The notes below the pieces were generated by a model that worked only from the letters and a program-made list of their open reading frames with translations, had not been told where the DNA came from and ran no database searches. A stretch of DNA of 64,000 nucleotides, from NCBI RefSeq assembly GCF_030317145.1, contig NZ_JASZYE010000003.1, positions 806,001 through 870,000 of the forward strand. Reading direction: 5' to 3'. The stretch is from Variovorax flavidus (GTDB lineage: Bacteria; Pseudomonadota; Gammaproteobacteria; Burkholderiales; Burkholderiaceae_C). Shown here piece after piece: positions 7,293-14,932 of the stretch. The stretch's first letter is position 1. The number at the start of each line of letters is the position of its first letter. Both the position numbers and the translations under genes were made by a program.

Positions 7293-10235
7293 ATGCCCCT
7301 CGTATTTCTCGTCGCTCTTCCCTTCATCGCCAGCGTGCTCGCGGCACTGCTGCCGTCGAATGCGCGCAACCGGGAATCGACGCTGGCGGGATTGGTCGCG
7401 CTGGGCTGCGCGATCCAGGCCGCATGGTTCTTTCCGCACCTCGCCAATGGGAACGTGATCCGGCAGGAGATCGAGTGGCTGCCCGCCCTCGGCCTCGATC
7501 TCTCCTTCCGCATGGACGGCTTCGCATGGCTGTTCTGCATGCTGGTACTGGGCATCGGCGCGCTGGTGGTGCTCTATGCGCGCTACTACATGTCGGCGTC
7601 GGATCCGGTGCCGCGCTTCTTCTCGTTCCTTCTCGCGTTCATGGGCGCGATGATGGGCGTGGCGCTCTCGGGCAACCTGGTGCAGATGGTGTTGTTTTGG
7701 GAGCTCACCAGCCTGTTCTCCTTTCTGCTCATCGGCTACTGGCACCACCGGCGCGATGCGCGGCGGGGCGCCAGCATGGCGCTTGCGGTCACCGGCGCAG
7801 GTGGCCTCTGCCTGCTGGCGGGCGTGCTGGTGCTGGGCCGCATCGTCGGCAGCTATGAGCTCGACATCGTGCTGGCCTCGGGCGACCTGATCCGCGCACA
7901 TCGCCTCTACCCTGTCGTGCTGGTGCTGGTGCTGCTCGGCGCCTTTACCAAGAGCGCACAGTTCCCCTTCCATTTCTGGCTCCCACGCGCCATGGCAGCG
8001 CCCACACCGGTGTCGGCCTACCTGCATTCGGCCACGATGGTGAAGCTCGGCGTATTCCTGATGGCGCGCCTGTGGCCCGCGCTCTCCGGCACCGAGCAGT
8101 GGTTCTGGATGGTGGGCGGCGCCGGCGCCATCACCCTGCTGCTCGGGGGCTACGTGGCGATGTTCCAGCGCGACCTCAAGGCGCTGCTCGCCTACTCGAC
8201 CATCTCGCATCTCGGGCTCATCACCTTGCTGCTGGGCCTCAACAGTCCGCTGGCAGCCGTCGCTGCGGTCTTCCACATCATGAACCACGCGACCTTCAAG
8301 GCATCGCTCTTCATGGCGGCGGGCATCATCGACCATGAAAGCGGCACGCGCGACATCCGCAAGCTCAGCGGGCTGCTCAAGCTGATGCCGATCACCGGCA
8401 CGCTGGCCATCATCGCAAGCGCGTCGATGGCGGGCGTGCCACTGCTCAACGGCTTCCTGTCCAAGGAGATGTTCTTCGCGGAGACCGTCTTCATCCAGTC
8501 GACGCCCTGGGTCAACTGGAGCTTGCCGGTCATCGCGACCATTGCGGGGATCTTCAGCGTCGCCTACTCGGCGCGCTTCGTGTTCGACGTGTTCTACGGA
8601 CCGCCCTGCGCCCCCCCTGACGTGCCGAAGCAGCCGCACGAGCCACCGCACTGGATGCGCGTGCCGGTGGAGCTGCTGGTGCTGATCTGCCTGGTGGTCG
8701 GCGTGGCGCCGGCCTGGTCGGTGGGCGCCTTCCTCGCCACGGCAGCGATGCCAGTGGTCGGAGGCAACCTGCCGGCGTACAGCCTGGCGCTGTGGCACGG
8801 CTTCAACCTGCCGCTGCTGATGAGCTTCGTTGCGCTGGCCGGCGGCGCGGTGCTCTATGTGCTCCAGCGTCGCCGCCGCGCACGCGGCGCGCTCGAGTTC
8901 ACGCCGCTCATGCATGGTCTCGATGGCCAACGCGTGTTCGAGAACGTCCTCGCACGACTCAGCGAAACCGGTCGCCGCAGCCGGCGCCTTCTGGGCACGC
9001 GTCGCCTTCAGACGCAACTGCTGCTGCTTGTCGCGGTGGCACTGGCGGGCGCGGGCGCATCGCTCTGGTTCACGCCAGCCGCTCGCGGTTCGCGCGAGTT
9101 GCTCCCCTTCTCGCCGATGTTCGCGATGACCTGGCTCATCGGCTGCGTCTGCGCGGTCAGCGCAGCATGGCAGGCGAAGTTCCACCGCCTCGCTTCGCTG
9201 ATGCTGGCGTCCGCTGCCGGGCTCGTGTGCTGCATCACCTACATCTGGTTCTCGGCGCCCGACCTCGCGCTCACGCAGTTGGTGGTGGAGGCGGTGACCA
9301 CGGTGCTGATCCTGCTCGGACTTCGATGGCTCCCGATGCGTACCGCCAAGCCGGAACCCATCCGTTCGATGCTGCGGCCCTGGGGGCGGCGCGGGCGTGA
9401 CCTGATCGTCGCCATCGCGGCCGGCGCCGGCATGGCCGCGATCGCATGGACGGTGATGACGCGGCCCTTCCCGCAGAGCATCTCGCCTTTCTTCCTGGAA
9501 AACGCCCTGGCCCTGGGCGGCGGGACGAACGTGGTCAACGTGATGCTGGTCGACTTCCGCGGCTTCGACACCTTCGGCGAGATCACCGTGCTCGGTGTCG
9601 TCGCACTCACCGTGTATGCGCTGCTGCGGCGCTTCCGCCCCGCGCCCGAATCGATGGCCCTGCCGCCGCAGCAACGCGTGCAGCCCGACGACGGCAGCAG
9701 CGACCTGCTCAATCCGCGCCGCGCCAAGGACACTGCGGTGGGATACCTCATGGTGCCTGCCGTGCTGGTCCGGCTGCTGCTGCCGCTGTCGGTGCTGGTG
9801 TCGGTCTATTTCTTCATGCGCGGCCACAACCAGCCGGGGGGCGGCTTCGTCGCCGGGCTCGTGATGTCGGTCGCGCTGGTGCTCCAGTTCATCGTCTCGG
9901 GCACCGAGTGGGTCGAGGAACACCTGCGCATCTATCCGCGACGCTGGATCGCGGTCGGGCTGATGCTCGCGCTGGCCACGGGCGGTGGCGCGGTGGTGCT
10001 CGGCTATCCCTTCTTGACGACGCACACGGCGCACCTGCATCTGCCGCGGCTCGGCGAGATCCATGTGCCCAGCGCGCTGTTCTTCGACATGGGTGTGTTC
10101 GCGCTGGTCCTCGGCGCGACCATGCTGATCCTCACGTCGCTGGCCCACCAGTCGATCCGCAGCCATCGCTGGGTCGACGAGCAGGCCGAAAAAGAAGCCG
10201 CGCGTGTCGCAGCCGAAGCGGAGGGCGCGGCCTGA
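7293..10235 (+). CDS. mnhA: Mrp-type Na+/H+ antiporter, fused subunits A and B
   Basis: The 980-residue membrane protein combines MrpA (residues about 1-780, related to NuoL of complex I) and MrpB (about 800-980) in one chain, as in the PhaAB form of group 2 Mrp operons. Key antiporter motifs are visible: SAQFPFHFWLPRAMAAPTPVSAYLHSA split over about 225-252 (conserved charged and lysine positions) and LLAYSTISHLGLI near 300. The MrpB part contains GHNQPGGGFVAGLV near 847-860. The six-gene operon that follows completes a sodium or potassium/proton antiporter used for pH and salt homeostasis. The stop overlaps the next start (TGATG). Confidence 0.94.
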   Translation: MPLVFLVALPFIASVLAALLPSNARNRESTLAGLVALGCAIQAAWFFPHLANGNVIRQEIEWLPALGLDLSFRMDGFAWLFCMLVLGIGALVVLYARYYMSASDPVPRFFSFLLAFMGAMMGVALSGNLVQMVLFWELTSLFSFLLIGYWHHRRDARRGASMALAVTGAGGLCLLAGVLVLGRIVGSYELDIVLASGDLIRAHRLYPVVLVLVLLGAFTKSAQFPFHFWLPRAMAAPTPVSAYLHSATMVKLGVFLMARLWPALSGTEQWFWMVGGAGAITLLLGGYVAMFQRDLKALLAYSTISHLGLITLLLGLNSPLAAVAAVFHIMNHATFKASLFMAAGIIDHESGTRDIRKLSGLLKLMPITGTLAIIASASMAGVPLLNGFLSKEMFFAETVFIQSTPWVNWSLPVIATIAGIFSVAYSARFVFDVFYGPPCAPPDVPKQPHEPPHWMRVPVELLVLICLVVGVAPAWSVGAFLATAAMPVVGGNLPAYSLALWHGFNLPLLMSFVALAGGAVLYVLQRRRRARGALEFTPLMHGLDGQRVFENVLARLSETGRRSRRLLGTRRLQTQLLLLVAVALAGAGASLWFTPAARGSRELLPFSPMFAMTWLIGCVCAVSAAWQAKFHRLASLMLASAAGLVCCITYIWFSAPDLALTQLVVEAVTTVLILLGLRWLPMRTAKPEPIRSMLRPWGRRGRDLIVAIAAGAGMAAIAWTVMTRPFPQSISPFFLENALALGGGTNVVNVMLVDFRGFDTFGEITVLGVVALTVYALLRRFRPAPESMALPPQQRVQPDDGSSDLLNPRRAKDTAVGYLMVPAVLVRLLLPLSVLVSVYFFMRGHNQPGGGFVAGLVMSVALVLQFIVSGTEWVEEHLRIYPRRWIAVGLMLALATGGGAVVLGYPFLTTHTAHLHLPRLGEIHVPSALFFDMGVFALVLGATMLILTSLAHQSIRSHRWVDEQAEKEAARVAAEAEGAA

Positions 10236-10588
10236 TGGAAATCGTCCTCGCCATTTCTATCGGCGTGCTCACCGGCTCGGGCGTGTTCCTGCTGCTGCGT
10301 CCGCGCACGTTCCAGGTGATCATGGGTCTCACGCTGATCTCCTATGCGGTCAATCTCTTCATCTTCAGCATGGGCCGCCTCAAGATCGACAGCGAGCCAG
10401 TGCTGATTCCCGGCTTCACGGCCACGCTGGCCAACACGGCGGACCCGATGCCCCAGGCGCTGGTGCTCACCGCCATCGTGATCGGCTTCGCGATGACGGC
10501 CCTGTTCCTGGTTGTTCTGCTGGCCTCGCGCGGGCTCACCGGCACCGACCATGTGGACGGCGAGGAACGGCGGGAGCAGCAGGAATGA
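10235..10588 (+). CDS. mnhC: Mrp antiporter subunit C
   Basis: The 117-residue protein is the NuoK-like subunit of the Mrp complex with three membrane helices. The motif DPMPQALVLTAIVIGFA (about 70-86), which matches the conserved PQALVLTAIVI segment of NuoK/MrpC, is clear. Its ATG shares a base with the mnhAB stop, and its own stop overlaps the mnhD start, so it is translated as part of the operon. Length fits the family. Confidence 0.94.
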   Translation: MEIVLAISIGVLTGSGVFLLLRPRTFQVIMGLTLISYAVNLFIFSMGRLKIDSEPVLIPGFTATLANTADPMPQALVLTAIVIGFAMTALFLVVLLASRGLTGTDHVDGEERREQQE

Positions 10589-12288
10589 TGACCTCGCTCT
10601 TCCGCCTGCTGGACCGGCTGCTCGACTTCAGCATGCCGCACCTGATCGCCGTGCCGATCCTGGTGCCGATGCTGACGGCCGCGCTGATGCTGCTTCTCGG
10701 TGAGCAACGCCGCCGCACGAAGTCCGCCCTGAGCGTGGTGTCGGGCCTCATCGGCCTCCTCGCCGCGCTCGCGTTGCTGCGCTGGGTCAATGCCGCGGAC
10801 ACCGGCGGCGGGCCCGGCTCGATCGGGGTCTACCTGCCCGGCAACTGGCGCGCGCCCTTCGGCATCGTGCTGGTGGCCGACCGGCTGTCGACGATGATGG
10901 TGGCGCTCACCGGCGTGGTGGCCTTTGCGGCATCCATCTATTCGACTTCGCGCTGGGATCGGGCGGGCGTGCATTTCCACCCTCTGCTGCAGCTCCAGCT
11001 CATGGGACTCAATGGCGCCTTCCTGACGGGCGACCTGTTCAACCTCTTCGTCTTCTTTGAGGTGATGCTGGCCGCGTCCTACGGACTGCTGCTGCACGGC
11101 TCCGGGCGACTGCGCGTGCAGGCCGGCCTGCACTACCTGGCGATCAACCTGGCCGCGTCGTCGCTGTTCCTGGTCGGTGCCGCGCTGCTCTACGGCGTGA
11201 CCGGCACGCTCAACATGGCCGACCTCGGCGTGCGCATCGCGCAACTCGCGCCGGCTGACCGCGGACTGGTCCATGCCGCAGCCGCCATCCTCGCAACGGC
11301 GTTCTTCGCCAAGGCCGGCGCGTGGCCGCTGAACTTCTGGCTGGTGCCGGCCTACAGCGCAGCCGTCTCTCCGGTGGGCGCAGTGTTCGCGCTGCTGACC
11401 AAGCTCGGCATCTACACCGTTCTGCGTCTGTGGACCCTGCTCTTCGCACCCGACACGGGCGCTTCCGCGCAGTTCGGCCAGGGCGTACTGGTCACGATCG
11501 GGCTGTCCACGTTGTTTGTCGGCGCGCTCGGCATCCTCGGCACCCAGCGGCTCTCGAACCTCGCCGGTTTCAGCGTGCTCGTGTCGGCCGGCACCCTGCT
11601 GGCTGCCATCGGGTTCGGCCAGCCGGCCATGTGGGCCGGCGCGCTCTACTACCTGCTGAGTTCGACGCTGGCGGCGAGTGCCTTCTTCCTGCTGATCGAC
11701 ATGATCGAGCGCTGGCGCAATGCCGGCATGAGCATCGCCCCGCACGAGGCGGCCGGCGGTGCGCCCTTCCTCTCGGAAGACCTCAGCCGGCTCGACGACG
11801 TGAACCTCGACGACGAGGCGCAAGCCCTCTATGGGCGCGCTATTCCGGCCGGCGTGGCCTTCCTCGGCCTCAGCTTCGTCGGGTGCACGCTGCTGCTCAC
11901 TGGCCTGCCGCCGCTGTCCGGGTTCGTGGGCAAGTTCGCCATGTTGTCGGGCCTGTTCGGCGCCGAGCACATCACCCCGGCTGCCTGGACCTTCATGACG
12001 CTGCTGCTCGTCTCGGGATTCTTCACGCTGCTCGCCCTGGCACGCACAGGCATCCGTCATTTCTGGACGCAGGTGCACGCCACCATGCCCGCGCTGCCCG
12101 CGCTCGAAGTGCTCCCGGTCGCCGCGCTGCTGGCCGCCTGCTTCGCGCTGACATGGGAAGCCGGGCCCGTGATGCAGCATGCCGCCGCCACCGCGGAGGG
12201 CCTGCGCTCGCCGACCGCCTACCGCAACGCCGTGCTCGGCGCGCAGCAGGTGCCCAGCCCCGCCGCCAAACCGGAAGCCGCGAAATGA
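10585..12288 (+). CDS. mnhD: Mrp antiporter subunit D
   Basis: The 567-residue NuoN/NuoM-like protein has about 14 membrane helices and the proton-path motifs FAKAGAWPLNFWLVPAYS (about 240-257) and FFEVMLAASYGLLLHG (about 158-173, with the conserved glutamate). It works with MrpA in cation/proton exchange. Two adjacent ATG codons (10585 and 10588) could serve as start; the first overlaps the mnhC stop (ATGA). The loop near 385-412 is long and acidic (LSEDLSRLDDVNLDDEA), somewhat unusual but in frame with conserved helices on both sides. Confidence 0.94.
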   Translation: MMTSLFRLLDRLLDFSMPHLIAVPILVPMLTAALMLLLGEQRRRTKSALSVVSGLIGLLAALALLRWVNAADTGGGPGSIGVYLPGNWRAPFGIVLVADRLSTMMVALTGVVAFAASIYSTSRWDRAGVHFHPLLQLQLMGLNGAFLTGDLFNLFVFFEVMLAASYGLLLHGSGRLRVQAGLHYLAINLAASSLFLVGAALLYGVTGTLNMADLGVRIAQLAPADRGLVHAAAAILATAFFAKAGAWPLNFWLVPAYSAAVSPVGAVFALLTKLGIYTVLRLWTLLFAPDTGASAQFGQGVLVTIGLSTLFVGALGILGTQRLSNLAGFSVLVSAGTLLAAIGFGQPAMWAGALYYLLSSTLAASAFFLLIDMIERWRNAGMSIAPHEAAGGAPFLSEDLSRLDDVNLDDEAQALYGRAIPAGVAFLGLSFVGCTLLLTGLPPLSGFVGKFAMLSGLFGAEHITPAAWTFMTLLLVSGFFTLLALARTGIRHFWTQVHATMPALPALEVLPVAALLAACFALTWEAGPVMQHAAATAEGLRSPTAYRNAVLGAQQVPSPAAKPEAAK

Positions 12289-12776
12289 AGCGCTGGATCC
12301 CTTCGCCGCCGTTGTCGCTGGGCCTCTTCGTGGTCTGGCTGCTGCTGAACCAGTCGATGGATGCTGCGACGCTCCTGCTCGCAGCCATCCTCGCCCTCGT
12401 GGTGCCGCTGCTGACCCAGTCGCTGCGACCCGCCACGGCGAAGATGCGCCGGCCGGGCCTCGCGCTGCGGCTTTGCGGCGTCATCGCCTTCGACCTCGTG
12501 CATTCGGCGCTCACGGTGGGGCGCCTGCTGCTCACCCGCCGCAGCGCCGACATGAAGCCGCGCTTCGTGCACGTGCCGCTCGAGATGCGCGACCCCAACG
12601 CGCTGGCGGTGCTCGCGATGATTCTTTGCCTCACGCCCGGTACCGCCTGGGGCGAGATCTCGTTCGACCGTTCGAGCCTGCTGATCCACGTATTCGACGA
12701 GGCTGACGAGCAGGCCTTCATCGCCATGGTCAAGTCGCGCTACGAGCGCCCGCTGATGGAGATCTTCGAATCATGA
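12285..12776 (+). CDS. mnhE: Mrp antiporter subunit E
   Basis: The 163-residue protein has two or three N-terminal membrane helices and the MrpE signature LCLTPGTAWGEIS (about 112-124), followed by a soluble alpha/beta tail ending ERPLMEIFES. MrpE has no complex I counterpart and is needed for assembly of the antiporter. It overlaps mnhD by four bases (ATGA) and mnhF by four bases. Confidence 0.93.
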   Translation: MKRWIPSPPLSLGLFVVWLLLNQSMDAATLLLAAILALVVPLLTQSLRPATAKMRRPGLALRLCGVIAFDLVHSALTVGRLLLTRRSADMKPRFVHVPLEMRDPNALAVLAMILCLTPGTAWGEISFDRSSLLIHVFDEADEQAFIAMVKSRYERPLMEIFES

Positions 12777-13051
12777 CGCCAGTTCTCTTCTGGGCGCTCA
12801 AGCTCGCGCTGCTGCTGCTCGCGGTGGCCATGCTGTGCGCCGTCGCACGACTGCTCATCGGCCCCACCGCGCAGGACCGCGTGATGGCGCTCGACTGCCT
12901 CTACATCAACGGCATGCTGATGATGCTGGTCCTCGGCATCGTGTACGCGAGCAACGTGTACTTCGAGGCCGCGATGCTGATCGCGCTCTTCGGCTTCGTC
13001 GGCTCGACCGCACTCGCGAAATTCCTGCTGCGAGGCGAGGTGATCGAATGA
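12773..13051 (+). CDS. mnhF: Mrp antiporter subunit F
   Basis: The 92-residue protein has three membrane helices and the conserved GPTAQDRVMALDCL segment (about 30-43) of MrpF. Its start overlaps the mnhE stop (ATGA), and it is followed by mnhG after 16 bases. Length and motif leave little doubt. Confidence 0.93.
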   Translation: MTPVLFWALKLALLLLAVAMLCAVARLLIGPTAQDRVMALDCLYINGMLMMLVLGIVYASNVYFEAAMLIALFGFVGSTALAKFLLRGEVIE

Positions 13052-13067
13052 ACAAGGAAGCGACGTC

Positions 13068-13442
13068 ATGACGGATTTCATCATGGGCCCGCTGCCGCTC
13101 TGGGCGGAGCTTCTGACGGCGGTGTTCGCCGTGCTGGGCGCCGCGTTCGCCGCCGTCGGCTCGTTCGGACTGGTGCGCCTCCCCAATTTCTTCCGGCGCA
13201 TCCATGCGCCCACGCTCGGTGCAACGGTTGGCGTGTGGTGCATCACGCTCGCGACCATCATCTACTTCTCGGTGCAGGGCGGAAACCTGTTCCTGCACGC
13301 CACACTCATCGCCCTCTTCGTCGCGCTCACTGCGCCGGTCACCACGATCTTCCTGATGCGCGCGGCCCTGTTCCGGGAACGGCAGAAAGGCGGCAACGTT
13401 CCCTCCCCCGAGCCGGCATCGCCGGCCGGTCGCGCGCCGTAG
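13068..13442 (+). CDS. mnhG: Mrp antiporter subunit G
   Basis: The 124-residue protein has three membrane helices and the MrpG signature GSFGLVRLPNFFRRIHAPT (about 32-50). It is the last gene of the six-gene operon. The C-terminal 25 residues are charged and Pro-rich and probably cytoplasmic. A weak GCCTC/GAGGC hairpin follows at 13453-13468 but has no T run, so I do not call it a terminator. Confidence 0.93.
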   Translation: MTDFIMGPLPLWAELLTAVFAVLGAAFAAVGSFGLVRLPNFFRRIHAPTLGATVGVWCITLATIIYFSVQGGNLFLHATLIALFVALTAPVTTIFLMRAALFRERQKGGNVPSPEPASPAGRAP

Positions 13443-13576
13443 GATCCGGCCAGCCTCTCATTGGAGGCCTTGTTCCTCATCCATCGGTATAGGTTTGGGC
13501 GGTCCCAATGGGCCTACCCCTCCCGACGTGCCAGGGAGAGCATTCGATCGGCAGAAGCCGCTGATCGGAACACCCC

Positions 13577-14407
13577 ATGGCAGGCATCCTCGTCGGACGC
13601 GAAAACTCCAGGCCCATCGAGCTTCACTACGAGGACCACGGCGCCGGGCCGCCCGTCGTGCTCATCCACGGCTGGCCGCTCGGCAGCGATTGCTGGGAGA
13701 AACAGATCCTCGCATTGCTCGACGCCGGCCACCGCGTCGTCGCCTACGACCGGCGCGGCTTCGGGCAATCGAGCCGTGCCATCAGCGGATACGACTACGA
13801 CACCCTCGCCGAAGACCTTGACCAGCTGCTCAAGGTGCTCGACCTGCGCAATGCCGCACTCATCGGCTACGGCATGGGCGCCGGCGAGGTCATGCGCTAT
13901 CTCGGCACGTTCGGATCGGATCGCGTGAGCCGGGCCGTGCTGGTCGCCGCGCTGCCGCCCCTGCCTTCCAGGTCCGACAGGAATCCCGATAGGCTGGACC
14001 GAAGCACCTTCGATGACATGCGTACCGCGCTCGAGAAGGATCGCCCCGCCTTTCTCAGGCACTTCCTGGAACAGGCCTGCAACTTCGACGAACTCGGCGG
14101 AACCCTGGTGAGTGAAGAGAGCATTCGCGCGAGCTGGACCCAGGCGATCCAAACCTCCGCCATCGGAACATTCGAAGGGCTCGCCGCATGGCTCACCGAC
14201 TTTCGCGACGACCTCAGGCGCATCGACGTTCCCGTGCTCGTCATCCACGGCGACGCCGACCGCGTGTACCCCATCGACCTCTCCGGCCCGCCGCTGTCAC
14301 ATGGCATCGAAGGCGCTCGACTGGTCGTCCTGCGCGGCGCACCGCACGGCCTGCTCTGGACGCACGCGCCGCAAGTCAACGCCGAGCTGATCCGCTTTCT
14401 TGCCTGA
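13577..14407 (+). CDS. Alpha/beta hydrolase, chloroperoxidase-like, without nucleophile serine
   Basis: The 276-residue protein aligns well with the non-heme chloroperoxidase/esterase branch of the alpha/beta hydrolase fold: oxyanion segment HGWPLGSDCW (31-40), YDRRGFGQSS (58-67), acid residue in HGDADRVYPID and histidine in GAPHGLLWTH. The nucleophile elbow, normally GFSMG, reads GYGMG at residues 97-101, so the catalytic serine is glycine (codon GGC at 13871-13873). Asp and His are kept. The protein may have lost hydrolase activity, bind a ligand, or use another residue. It is a single gene between the Mrp operon and a small secreted protein gene. Confidence 0.85.
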   Translation: MAGILVGRENSRPIELHYEDHGAGPPVVLIHGWPLGSDCWEKQILALLDAGHRVVAYDRRGFGQSSRAISGYDYDTLAEDLDQLLKVLDLRNAALIGYGMGAGEVMRYLGTFGSDRVSRAVLVAALPPLPSRSDRNPDRLDRSTFDDMRTALEKDRPAFLRHFLEQACNFDELGGTLVSEESIRASWTQAIQTSAIGTFEGLAAWLTDFRDDLRRIDVPVLVIHGDADRVYPIDLSGPPLSHGIEGARLVVLRGAPHGLLWTHAPQVNAELIRFLA

Positions 14408-14463
14408 GCCATCGGCAGGACCAGCCGTCAGGGATAGCCGCTACTGCCCCTAAGGGCAATTGG

Positions 14464-14480
14464 CCTTCGTCGCACGAAGG
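14464..14480 (+). promoter_or_regulatory. Hairpin covering a Shine-Dalgarno sequence
   Basis: CCTTCGT and ACGAAGG form a perfect 7-bp stem with a CGC loop. The right arm contains the first bases of the purine-rich AAGGAGG at 14477-14483, which lies before a short leader ORF. Folding would hide part of this ribosome-binding site, so the hairpin could tune translation. Its role is inferred only from position. Confidence 0.4.
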
Positions 14481-14486
14481 AGGATC

Positions 14487-14528
14487 ATGGCGCGTCCCTT
14501 CGATGATGTTTCCTGGAGTTTGATATGA
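14487..14528 (+). CDS. Possible 13-codon leader peptide
   Basis: An ATG at 14487 opens a 13-codon frame (MARPFDDVSWSLI) that ends in a TGA overlapping the ATG of the next gene (ATGA at 14525-14528). It is preceded by AAGGAGG with a short 3-base spacing. The arrangement looks like translational coupling of a leader peptide to the secreted repeat protein, but the main gene also has its own GGAG 8 bases before its start. Whether it is translated is unknown. Confidence 0.35.
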   Translation: MARPFDDVSWSLI

Positions 14529-14932
14529 AGAAGATTCTTGCTTTGACAGTCGCAATGGCCATCGGCCAGATGGTCGCCCTGAGCGCGCACGCACAAGCCA
14601 TCGGTGTCGACGACAAGGCCGCCGCCCGCGCCGAGCGCAAGAAGGAAGGTTCCGAAGCCGCACGAGGACCGCAGATCGGCGAAGGCCAGCCGATTCCCGA
14701 CGCCAGGCCCAAGACTACGCCGCAGGAACGTTCCGCTGCACGCAGCTCTCGCAAGGCCGTCGGCGCCGAAGCAGCCAAGGGGCCGCAACTGGGTGAAGGC
14801 GATCCCATACCCCACGCCGAACCGAAGGTGTCGGGCGCGGACCGCTCGACGGCCCGCAAGGCACGCAGGACCGCAGCGGCACAAGCCAACAAGTCCGGCC
14901 AGATCAAGTCCAAGGGCGAGACGAGCTACTGA
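14525..14932 (+). CDS. Small secreted protein with 38-residue repeats
   Basis: The 135-residue product starts with a Sec signal peptide (MKKILALTVAMAIGQMVALS, cleavage near AHA-QA). The rest is low in hydrophobics and rich in Ala, Lys, Arg and Gly. Residues 35-72 and 73-110 are two copies of a 38-residue unit, with EAARGPQIGEGQPIP in the first matching EAAKGPQLGEGDPIP in the second; residues 111-135 begin a third, shortened copy. I do not recognise the family, and it looks like an intrinsically disordered periplasmic protein. Its stop overlaps the end of the convergent regulator gene by 7 bases. Confidence 0.75.
   Translation: MKKILALTVAMAIGQMVALSAHAQAIGVDDKAAARAERKKEGSEAARGPQIGEGQPIPDARPKTTPQERSAARSSRKAVGAEAAKGPQLGEGDPIPHAEPKVSGADRSTARKARRTAAAQANKSGQIKSKGETSY

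Noticed and set aside
7242-10166. A 974-codon antisense frame opposite mnhAB
   Set aside because: Arg/His/Gln-rich translation with no domain; same GC effect opposite a clear Mrp gene.
13453-13468. Terminator after mnhG
   Set aside because: The GCCTC/GAGGC stem has only five pairs and no T run follows.
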